Assembly (NCBI GenBank): GCA_023134215.1
Contig: JAGLUV010000024.1
Location: forward strand, 1-13,268
Reading direction: 5' to 3'
DNA length: 13,268 nt
DNA from: Candidatus Thorarchaeota archaeon
GTDB lineage: Archaea > Asgardarchaeota > Thorarchaeia > Thorarchaeales > Thorarchaeaceae
Shown here piece by piece: positions 1 through 5,933 of the stretch; position 1 is the stretch's first letter, and every line of letters begins with the position of its first letter. The notes below the pieces were generated by a model. It was not told where the DNA came from and ran no database searches. It saw nothing but the letters and a program-made list of their open reading frames with translations. The position numbers and the translations under genes are program-made.

Positions 1-2
1 TG

Positions 3-1829
3 CAAAACGGGACCTATGGTGACCCAGTTGTTCACCAGAGGATAGAATTCTTCGACCAGACTCACGATTCGTTTCTTGGTTCCGACATGACCGATTCAAA
101 TGGCTTTGCACACATCGATTGGTTTCTCCCCTCCGGACATCCGCTGGGATTCATGATGATTAATGCAACTTTTCGCGGCAATCAATCGCTGTCACTCTTG
201 CCTTCTTGTCAGTGGATGCCACTTACAGTTGTTTCATCAACAACAATGGAGATTCAAGTCGAGGATAGTGACTTGGCGCCAGGCGACGATCTATCTCTCA
301 TAGTCCGCCTGCTTGATGACATGAACGAACCACTTTCAAACGCCTCTCTTATGGTAGTCAGTGATTCCTTACTACTTGGTTCTGGCATTACCAATGATAC
401 TGGTTATGCTAGTTTCTCTTTCCACTGTAACACTTCTTGGGCACAGCTGGGTGCGAATACTGTTACTGTTATCTACGAAAGGAACTTAGTGCTTTTTCAG
501 GAAGGCGTAGAGTCATCCTTTTCCGTGACTATAGAGCAGATTGCAACCCACATCGAACACGATGATGCTCTATCTGATATTGTTGCTTTGAACGATTCGA
601 TTACTGTTTCCATCACGCTTTGGGCTAACGAAGGAACGTTACCTAACTTCCTCATGATGGCATCGCTTGATGGCACAACACAGTCTTCGATAACGACCAA
701 CGAATCGGGCGTAGCAACTCTTGATCTACAAATCAATGAGGCAATCTCTCTGAGCAATCATACACTGACAATTGAATACATGGGAACTGACCGATACAGC
801 ACTTCAATTCTTCAAATACACTTTGTAGTCACAAGTCCTGCAGTGATGGAAATACTCTTGCCAGAGTACATTATCACTGGGGCTGAAATTGAAATTTCAG
901 TAATGGTACAGGATATTCTAGACCGACCGATTTCCAGTGCATCCATTACAATTTTCGATACACTAACTGAAGAAGCGATTACAAAACCCGTGACTGATAA
1001 CAACAACCCGACTCTGCTTCTTCTACCAATAACAGGACCCAGAGGAACGCGAGAATTCATTGTTACTGTCAATGAGGCACTATACGTCACGAACGGAACT
1101 CACCGATTCAGTGAAGCAGTATGGGCCCGTCCTACATTGTCACTGAATCAGAGCAACATTATGGGATTTGCATCCCCCCAACAGGAGATATTACTTGTAG
1201 TTCATCTTATCAACGATAATACCAACTATTCCAAAAAATTAGTGGAAGTTTACTCGATTGATAATACTCTTATTACCCAATCAATAACCAATCAAGATGG
1301 CATCGCGATCATGGCTTTCTCAGCACCTTCCAGGGAAGGCCACTTTGTCTTCCTAATTGCATGCAGCGGAAATGAGTCAGCATACGAACTTTCGGTCATC
1401 CTAGAATATAGTTTCATAGTATCTAAAACAATACCAGTCATGATTCTTCTCGATTACTATGAGATAGTACCACAGCTCAAGGAGATACACGTTCAGCTTA
1501 CTATTCAAGCGCTGAATGGGTCTTTACTGAGAAGTATTCCGATAAGTTATGTATGGCTCTCAGCTCATGCAGAAATAGATAGCAGTAATGATGGTTTTAT
1601 CCGTTTGCAGCTAGTAATTCCCTCCACATCGGGTAGTTATCTTCTATCGTACGAATCGGAGGCGTCGGATTCCCTCCAATCTTACGCAGGATCAGCTGTA
1701 ATTGTGATTGAAGATGCTGATGTTTCAGCAGCTCAAGGCGTCGGAATAATTGGCCTAGCTGTCAGTTTTTGCTTGTCAATTAGCCTAGTTAGCATACCAT
1801 TAATCAGACGTCGACATATTCTAACTTGA
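3..1829 (+). CDS. Ig-like repeat surface protein, C-terminally membrane-anchored (5' partial)
   Basis: The reading frame is open from the first complete codon (position 3), so the true start lies upstream; the ATG at 87 is internal. About 608 residues are visible. They form successive beta-rich modules of roughly 100 residues with the Ig-like/Big pattern: a proline-glycine turn, then alternating hydrophobics, then a 'TN..G.A' type turn (for example near visible residues 130 and 250). N-x-S/T sequons are frequent, as in glycosylated archaeal surface proteins. Near the C-terminus a hydrophobic helix of about 23 residues (visible 579-601) is followed by RRRHILT, a positive stop-transfer sequence, so the bulk should lie outside the cell with a short cytoplasmic tail. 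It converges on tRNA-Glu with only 10 bp between the stop codon and the encoded CCA. The ligand or partner is unknown. Adhesin or cell-envelope scaffold is an inference from architecture. Confidence 0.85.
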   Translation, partial: QNGTYGDPVVHQRIEFFDQTHDSFLGSDMTDSNGFAHIDWFLPSGHPLGFMMINATFRGNQSLSLLPSCQWMPLTVVSSTTMEIQVEDSDLAPGDDLSLIVRLLDDMNEPLSNASLMVVSDSLLLGSGITNDTGYASFSFHCNTSWAQLGANTVTVIYERNLVLFQEGVESSFSVTIEQIATHIEHDDALSDIVALNDSITVSITLWANEGTLPNFLMMASLDGTTQSSITTNESGVATLDLQINEAISLSNHTLTIEYMGTDRYSTSILQIHFVVTSPAVMEILLPEYIITGAEIEISVMVQDILDRPISSASITIFDTLTEEAITKPVTDNNNPTLLLLPITGPRGTREFIVTVNEALYVTNGTHRFSEAVWARPTLSLNQSNIMGFASPQQEILLVVHLINDNTNYSKKLVEVYSIDNTLITQSITNQDGIAIMAFSAPSREGHFVFLIACSGNESAYELSVILEYSFIVSKTIPVMILLDYYEIVPQLKEIHVQLTIQALNGSLLRSIPISYVWLSAHAEIDSSNDGFIRLQLVIPSTSGSYLLSYESEASDSLQSYAGSAVIVIEDADVSAAQGVGIIGLAVSFCLSISLVSIPLIRRRHILT

Positions 1830-1839
1830 GAGAAAGAGG

Positions 1840-1917
1840 TGGTGCTCCGGCCGGGATTCGAACCCGGGTCGGGGGATCGAGAGTCCCCCATGCTGGGCCG
1901 GACTACACTACCGGAGC
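1840..1917 (-). tRNA. tRNA-Glu (anticodon CTC), CCA apparently encoded
   Basis: A full cloverleaf folds on the minus strand. The acceptor stem GCTCCGG (1911-1917) pairs with CCGGAGC (1844-1850), with discriminator A at 1843. The D stem uses G-U and U-A pairs. The anticodon stem GGGGA/TCCCC encloses loop CTCTCGA, giving anticodon CTC at 1879-1881, which reads GAG. The T arm carries the GGTTCGAATCC core. The three bases after the discriminator (1842-1840) read CCA on the minus strand. Without CCA the RNA spans 1843-1917 (75 nt). No intron is present at the usual 37/38 position. Confidence 0.96.
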
Positions 1918-1954
1918 CATCCTAGTCGAGTCCGAAACGCGAAACCCCTCCAAC

Positions 1955-1965
1955 TACAAATAAGG
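1955..1965 (-). promoter_or_regulatory. Possible TATA box for tRNA-Glu
   Basis: On the minus strand the segment reads CCTTATTTGTA, an A/T-rich element centred about 43 bp upstream of the mature tRNA 5' end. With archaeal initiation usually 25-27 bp downstream of the TATA centre, this would give a leader of roughly 17 nt before the tRNA. The match is weak and position is the main argument. Confidence 0.35.
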
Positions 1966-2090
1966 CTTTCCCACAAACTGAAACATTTTCACTCTGAAAT
2001 ACAATTCTCGCTGTATATCTGATATGTGCTGATGTGGGCTGAAACAGAGCGAGTGGCTCCATGGGAACGATGCAGTTGGATAAGTAGAAT

Positions 2091-2294
2091 CTATGGGACC
2101 AACCCAGTGAAATCACTCCAGCTATTCTCTAAAAGCTGAAGAAGGGTGGTGACTACATCTTGAGCCCAACCAGTGGCTTGCAGGATTACCGCAATTACAA
2201 TTGAAACAGTCACTACAGCTATTCCCAGTAGCAGACTCTCTTCTACTAGTGGACCTGCGTGATTATCGTGAAGAAGGTCAGCATTATCAGCCAT
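2091..2294 (-). CDS. Small Flp/type IV pilin-like membrane protein
   Basis: A 67-residue protein from the ATG at 2294. That start is preferred over an in-frame GTG 18 bp upstream because AGGTG lies 7 nt before it as a ribosome site. After an acidic 13-residue leader comes HAG-PLVEES, then a single hydrophobic helix (LLLGIAVVTVSIVIAVIL, about residues 24-41) and a short amphipathic tail ending SWSDFTGLVP. This resembles Flp/Tad pilins, in which prepilin peptidase cuts after Gly and Glu sits at mature position +5 at the start of the helix; cutting after G14 here puts a Glu at +5. It lies 91 bp downstream of a VirB11/TadA-type ATPase on the same strand, which supports a pilus or secretion role. 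Oddities are Pro at +1, Ser instead of the usual aromatic at +6, and an acidic leader. It could instead be an unrelated one-helix membrane protein. Confidence 0.6.
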   Translation of the reverse strand: MADNADLLHDNHAGPLVEESLLLGIAVVTVSIVIAVILQATGWAQDVVTTLLQLLENSWSDFTGLVP

Positions 2295-2297
2295 CAA

Positions 2298-2310
2298 TAA
2301 GCACCTAGTC
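2298..2310 (-). repeat. 13-bp repeat, copy 1 (pilin-like gene leader)
   Basis: The + strand reads TAAGCACCTAGTC, identical to 4127-4139 upstream of the ATPase gene. Read on the minus strand (GACTAGGTGCTTA) this copy ends one base before the pilin-like ATG and contains its AGGTG ribosome-binding sequence. Confidence 0.6.
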
Positions 2311-2328
2311 ACTAACCTCTTTGAGCGC

Positions 2329-2336
2329 TATTTTAA
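2329..2336 (-). promoter_or_regulatory. Possible TATA box for the pilin-like gene
   Basis: The minus strand reads TTAAAATA preceded by the purine-rich GAAGGAG, a BRE/TATA-like arrangement. Its centre is about 38 bp upstream of the ATG at 2294, predicting a start site some 10-12 nt before the coding region and just upstream of the AGGTG sequence. It suggests this small gene can be transcribed separately from the ATPase gene. Confidence 0.45.
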
Positions 2337-2385
2337 CTCCTTCAAGAAATCGCATCTACTGAAGGTTGTACTACGCCAAATGAAT

Positions 2386-4095
2386 CTAAGCACTATCGTG
2401 CTCACCGCACCACAATTCTTCGATTAGTGAGGGCACCGAATCAATATCAGCTTCCTCAAGAGCAAATCTGAGGCCTTCTGTCGCCTTCTCGAACGCCTGA
2501 GCATAATCCTTGCAACTAGCAGTCTGCGCACGCAGCCTGAATGCCCCATCCTTAGCCCATCTTCCGGTTTTGGCTCCTAGATCTTGTAAATCAAAGACCT
2601 TGTTAAGTCCCACAAAGACCACGCCGCGATGGTCGATATCTCTCCGCACTTCGACAATTTCTTTCACATGACGTTTAGACTGTCCAGGCACTGGCCTGTC
2701 AAGCGTAACTATGACATCCATTAGAGCAATGCTTGATGAATCGACTTGGTGACCTATGGTCCAACGCGACATGAGGCTTGCTGCCGAGTCGCTGTGACAC
2801 GTTTGAATTGTACGAAGTCCTGCTGCCACCGCTTGAAACAACGCTTGGCTGTGCTCAGCTGTCTGAATCTCACCTAGAATCAGATAATCCGGAGACCGAT
2901 GCAAGCTCTTCACTATCTCAATGCTTTTGTTAGATTGTCTACTTCTCTCATCCACTGGATCAACTTTTATCCTGACCTGATGGTGTCCTTCGATTAGCCT
3001 ACTCTCAACAGCATCCTCAATGTAGATCTTTCTCCATGGGATTGGTGTAACCATATCCAGTGCATTCAACAAAGTAGTTTTGCCAGAACCCGGTCCTCCA
3101 GTGATAGTTATGTTGAAACGTCCAGCTATGGCAACAAGTAGTGCTGCTGCGGCGTCAACTGTCAATGTACCAATACGTATCAAATCCAAGATGGTGTATG
3201 GATTCGACCGGGCTCTTCGAATTTCAAGGTGCAGGCCATCTGGACTTAATGGTGGCACACATGCAGAAAAACGAAGAATCGTGCCGGCTATTCTCATGTC
3301 AGTTTTTAATGAAGGATTTGCTCGATCCAGATGTAGATTGCTTTCCGCTCGCATCAGTGTAACGAGCCGTGACACCATCTTGTCAGTCAGAGAGAAATTT
3401 GAATGACATCGCCCAAACCTCTGATGATCAAAGTATAGTACTGCTCCTGGCCTGTCCAGAAAGACCTCTTCGACTTCATCATCCAGCAATAACGAAAAGA
3501 ACAATCCCAATACAGTCCTTCTATGAGCAACAACATCTGAAATCCTCTTCTTGGTTGATTCACTTATCTCAGGAAGTGACTCAGCGATGCCTGATGACAC
3601 CTGGGATGATGCGGCGCTGATTCTCTCAGAAATGCTTACTCTAAAATCCGAATAGCCATTTATAGGATTCCCAGTTTTGCTAGACAATTCATCTAGAAGA
3701 GCAAGCTCAAGAGATGTTCTAACTAATGGATACGACCTATACACAATCTGATTCTTTCCTTGCAAATAGAATACAGCTAGATATGGTCCAACTACATAGG
3801 CGTCCACGATATTCCGAAGATTAGATTCATTTTCGCCTGTGTACACAGACTCCCAGCCTTCAACATGCCAAGGGGGTTCCAGTGGGAGCCCTACGTTGTG
3901 ACCTCCAAGATGGATAAGTTTCTTTTCAGTCTCAAGAAGAATTGCTTTTGCTTGATGATTTGAGGTACCATGTGGAGCTTCAAGTTTAACACATATTGGG
4001 GCCGAAAAGTAACGACAGCCGCTGCATCGCGTGTTAGGACACTCTACAACAAGTATATCACGATTAGCCATCCAAAGACACATCTTACCACCCAT
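2386..4095 (-). CDS. VirB11/TadA-type secretion (type II/IV) ATPase with N-terminal cysteine cluster
   Basis: A 569-residue hexameric-motor ATPase of the GspE/VirB11/TadA superfamily, which acts on the cytoplasmic side of the membrane to drive pilus assembly or secretion. Visible motifs are Walker A GGPGSGKTT (333-341), Asp box YIEDAVE (358-364), Walker B YLILGEIQ with E409 (404-411) and His box TCHSDSA with H434 (432-438). The stretch at about 195-300 fits the N-terminal ATPase subdomain with its basic 'RRARSNPYT' end. Residues 1-40 carry C19, C24, C27 and C35 (C-x4-C-x2-C-x7-C), a possible metal-binding knuckle not standard for VirB11. The tail after 470 is an extension of unknown role. The start ATG at 4095 lies 26 nt after a TATA-like box, implying a nearly leaderless mRNA; ATG codons at residues 5 and 9 are alternatives. 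The gene sits 90 bp downstream of tfb and upstream of a pilin-like gene. Confidence 0.9.
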   Translation of the reverse strand: MGGKMCLWMANRDILVVECPNTRCSGCRYFSAPICVKLEAPHGTSNHQAKAILLETEKKLIHLGGHNVGLPLEPPWHVEGWESVYTGENESNLRNIVDAYVVGPYLAVFYLQGKNQIVYRSYPLVRTSLELALLDELSSKTGNPINGYSDFRVSISERISAASSQVSSGIAESLPEISESTKKRISDVVAHRRTVLGLFFSLLLDDEVEEVFLDRPGAVLYFDHQRFGRCHSNFSLTDKMVSRLVTLMRAESNLHLDRANPSLKTDMRIAGTILRFSACVPPLSPDGLHLEIRRARSNPYTILDLIRIGTLTVDAAAALLVAIAGRFNITITGGPGSGKTTLLNALDMVTPIPWRKIYIEDAVESRLIEGHHQVRIKVDPVDERSRQSNKSIEIVKSLHRSPDYLILGEIQTAEHSQALFQAVAAGLRTIQTCHSDSAASLMSRWTIGHQVDSSSIALMDVIVTLDRPVPGQSKRHVKEIVEVRRDIDHRGVVFVGLNKVFDLQDLGAKTGRWAKDGAFRLRAQTASCKDYAQAFEKATEGLRFALEEADIDSVPSLIEELWCGEHDSA

Positions 4096-4121
4096 CAGCT
4101 GAATAGTACTCTCTCTATTGG

Positions 4122-4129
4122 AAATTTAA
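4122..4129 (-). promoter_or_regulatory. TATA box of the ATPase gene
   Basis: The minus strand reads TTAAATTT, with 26 nt between it and the ATG at 4095. This is the classic archaeal distance for a leaderless or almost leaderless transcript. The repeat at 4127-4139 lies where the BRE would be. Confidence 0.55.
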
Positions 4130-4139
4130 GCACCTAGTC
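4127..4139 (-). repeat. 13-bp repeat, copy 2 (BRE position of the ATPase promoter)
   Basis: TAAGCACCTAGTC on the + strand is the exact copy of 2298-2310. On the minus strand it reads GACTAGGTGCTTA and runs into the TATA-like TTAAATTT, so it occupies the TFB-recognition (BRE) position. Ten bases overlapping it (CCTAGTCGAG, 4133-4142) also occur at 1921-1930, just upstream of tRNA-Glu. Confidence 0.6.
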
Positions 4140-4185
4140 GAGATGATACATGCCCTTACTCAATGCTACTAATCCATTCACGTTT

Positions 4186-5241
4186 CTAAGCTGCCTTTTC
4201 TACAGGTCGAATGAGTTTCTTCATCATACCAAAGTGATCACGAATACTGTATTCAGCAACCTGTGTTGCTATCGATGTCAGCTTCTGAGTCAATACCGTC
4301 CGCTTACCATATTCATTGGCAATTACCCGATCGCCAGCGTAGGCTGCTGATACGGTAAAGATGAATGGATTCCGTCCCCCACGTTTAGACGCAGGAATCA
4401 ACTCAAGAATTTCAAAGATTTTATCTCTAAGGGTACTCTCATAGACCTTCGAGTCCCATCCACGAAGTCTCACCTTACCTATAACTCTCTGGTTATTCAT
4501 TAACATTGATAGAACTCTAGGCACATAGTCCCTTGGCTTGCGAATCTCAGGCGCATACCCCATCATAGACTTGAGTCTAAGCGCTTCTCTAACAATAGAT
4601 CGTACGCTCACTCTATGTCCACATTTCTCGAAAACATTAGCAATCTCTTCAAGTGTTATCGGTGCGCCATCTTTGAATTCCCGCACTGCCATCAAGAGGC
4701 ATACTGCCATAAGCAGAATGTTGTTAGTCACCTTAGAAGACTCCGAAACCACTTTCTTGTATAGGTATGCAGTGCGATCGCGCACTTGTTCATTCAGCAT
4801 CAATAGCTTTGACACATGATTCAGTGTTCTAAGAGCACGATACTTCGCTTCATTCGATCCAATTCGCACTTGAGTACTGTATATACTCTTCAGACGTTTG
4901 AACCTCTTCTGGCTTGCTGCAGATAGTGAACGGCCATGTGCATCACGAAAATACCAGTCCTTGTGAAACCCTATGTAACTGCCAAGCCCATCAACAATAT
5001 GCATTCTATTACCGAGAGAAACGTACATTGTTGCATTAGGAGCATCACTACGCTTTTGCTCACCCATCTGATAAGTGGGATTGACATACTCTCTCGAGAT
5101 TGCAATACCACATTCAGAACAGACTATGTATCCTTGACTGTGTAGCAATCGCCCGTGACAATCAGGACAAGACCAAGACGCCAAACTCGATGATTCAATC
5201 ATTCCATCAGTCAATGACCACACCCATGTCGAATCAGACAT
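4186..5241 (-). CDS. tfb: Transcription initiation factor TFB (TFIIB family), divergent paralogue type
   Basis: A 351-residue protein from the ATG at 5241 (a TTG codon lies directly upstream). TFB binds the TBP-TATA complex and BRE and recruits RNA polymerase. The N-terminal zinc ribbon has CPDC (C25, C28) and CSEC (C41, C44). The linker contains GLGSYIG (about 86-92), matching the 'GL(S/G)T.I' of TFIIB, then a basic 'RFKRLK' stretch. Two cyclin-like folds follow, about 133-225 (helices ending ALRLKSMMGY) and 238-340 (GRNPFIFTVSAAYAGDRVIAN). Length is slightly above the usual 300-330 residues because of the leader before the zinc ribbon. Similarity to standard TFB is clear in architecture but many linker residues differ, suggesting a specialised paralogue. 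It lies 205 bp downstream of rpo8 and 90 bp upstream of the ATPase gene on the same strand, so it might direct transcription of that unit. That role is inference. Confidence 0.88.
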   Translation of the reverse strand: MSDSTWVWSLTDGMIESSSLASWSCPDCHGRLLHSQGYIVCSECGIAISREYVNPTYQMGEQKRSDAPNATMYVSLGNRMHIVDGLGSYIGFHKDWYFRDAHGRSLSAASQKRFKRLKSIYSTQVRIGSNEAKYRALRTLNHVSKLLMLNEQVRDRTAYLYKKVVSESSKVTNNILLMAVCLLMAVREFKDGAPITLEEIANVFEKCGHRVSVRSIVREALRLKSMMGYAPEIRKPRDYVPRVLSMLMNNQRVIGKVRLRGWDSKVYESTLRDKIFEILELIPASKRGGRNPFIFTVSAAYAGDRVIANEYGKRTVLTQKLTSIATQVAEYSIRDHFGMMKKLIRPVEKAA

Positions 5242-5446
5242 CAACTCATAACTGAGTTTCAGAAGGGTTCAATACGTTTACAGAAACTATTCATTTACTC
5301 GAATGGACTTGCATAGAGGCAGAGTAGTTACTGATGGCCTCCTCAGAATGAGGGGTCACTGAAACTATTCGGCATTGGCACTTCTACGTACTAGAAATCT
5401 TCGGACGAGGGACTTGGAATCCCCACTTTGCTACCGTGCCAGATCG
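5242..5446. other. 205-bp gene-free stretch between rpo8 and tfb
   Basis: No convincing coding frame or RNA gene. It must hold the tfb promoter unless tfb is read through from rpo8. The 10-mer GAAACTATTC occurs twice (5283-5292 and 5361-5370, 78 bp apart). On the minus strand it reads GAATAGTTTC, and the nearer copy is about 42 bp upstream of the tfb ATG. No strong TATA box was found; TAAACGTA on the minus strand near 5271-5278 is the best weak candidate. Confidence 0.5.
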
Positions 5447-5812
5447 CTATGAGAGCATCAAGTAGAATCTGTCAGCAGCAAATATCTTCTTCTTCGCTGG
5501 CGTTGGGTTAGCAAGGGTAAAGACGACCCGCAAACCGCCTATTGCTCCCACCATCTCAAGGTCGCCATTTCCTCCGATTTTGAAGATATCACCCTCTGCA
5601 TAGAGCTTGCTTTTGTTTCCTCTCGCAATTGGCTTAGAATCGATAATCACCACGATGTCATCGCGCACATTCATTTTCTCACAAAGTGCTTCTGGAAGTT
5701 CCACTGTCAATTTGGCTCCTTCAACCTTGGAACCAATTCTCAGAAGCTTCAATCTCTTTGTTTCCGTGTCTTCAATCGCATCGATTGTAGCATTCCTCAA
5801 CCTGATGACCAT
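5447..5812 (-). CDS. rpo8: DNA-directed RNA polymerase subunit Rpo8 (RpoG/Rpb8-like)
   Basis: A 121-residue basic, beta-rich protein. The strand pattern follows the Rpb8 OB-fold: a first strand pair (TKRLKLLRIGSKVEGAKLTVELP), then VRDDIVVIID, a glycine-containing turn (KLYAEGDIFKI), then VGAIGGLRVVF and a terminal DRFYLML. These match in order the 'EKVKVII', 'GHGYIV', 'SLYGLLVKI' and 'DHVYF' elements recalled from crenarchaeal Rpo8, a small stabilising subunit of RNA polymerase that sits on the largest subunit. Length is in the usual 110-135 range. ATG at 5812 is the first start in frame; no strong ribosome site is seen. The next gene downstream on the same strand is tfb, so two basal transcription proteins are neighbours. 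The assignment rests on pattern recall, not on alignment; another small OB-fold protein is the alternative. Confidence 0.72.
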   Translation of the reverse strand: MVIRLRNATIDAIEDTETKRLKLLRIGSKVEGAKLTVELPEALCEKMNVRDDIVVIIDSKPIARGNKSKLYAEGDIFKIGGNGDLEMVGAIGGLRVVFTLANPTPAKKKIFAADRFYLMLS

Positions 5813-5836
5813 CGCTTACCGCACTCCGTGTTCCTT

Positions 5837-5855
5837 CAGCGTCGCACTGACGCTG
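5837..5855. repeat. Perfect 7-bp inverted repeat in a divergent promoter region
   Basis: CAGCGTC and GACGCTG enclose a 5-nt loop (GCACT), followed directly by the 8-bp palindrome GAGCGCTC (5855-5862). It lies between rpo8 (-) and the Ig-like gene (+), over the predicted rpo8 start site, so it fits a repressor operator or a leader hairpin. Confidence 0.5.
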
Positions 5856-5864
5856 AGCGCTCTT

Positions 5865-5872
5865 GAATTAAA
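5865..5872 (-). promoter_or_regulatory. Possible TATA box for rpo8
   Basis: The minus strand reads TTTAATTC after ACAGG. The centre is 56 bp upstream of the rpo8 ATG, predicting initiation near 5842 and a leader of about 30 nt. The call rests on base composition and position only. Confidence 0.35.
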
Positions 5873-5894
5873 CCTGTCGCTATATCAAGTGCTG

Positions 5895-5910
5895 TTTTTT
5901 AGGGAATATA
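5895..5910 (+). promoter_or_regulatory. A/T-rich promoter candidate for the second Ig-like gene
   Basis: TTTTTTAGGGAATATA contains two possible TATA boxes: TTTTTTAG, centred about 36 bp before the TTG start at 5934, and AATATA, about 27 bp before it. The first leaves room for the GGTG ribosome site at 5924; the second would give a leaderless mRNA. Confidence 0.4.
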
Positions 5911-5933
5911 ACGACTGACGTTTGGTGTGCTGA

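Noticed and set aside
1922..2116. 64-codon frame on the minus strand downstream of the pilin-like gene
   Set aside because: It overlaps the pilin-like gene in another frame, covers the tRNA-Glu promoter region, and has no recognisable features.
3080..3620. Three + strand frames inside the ATPase gene
   Set aside because: All lie opposite the well-supported ATPase coding region and have no recognisable protein features.
5320..5365. CTGATGG, CTCAGAATGAGG and ACTGA between rpo8 and tfb as a possible guide RNA
   Set aside because: No proper RTGATGA C box and no closing stem; the hairpin CCTC/GAGG is only four base pairs.
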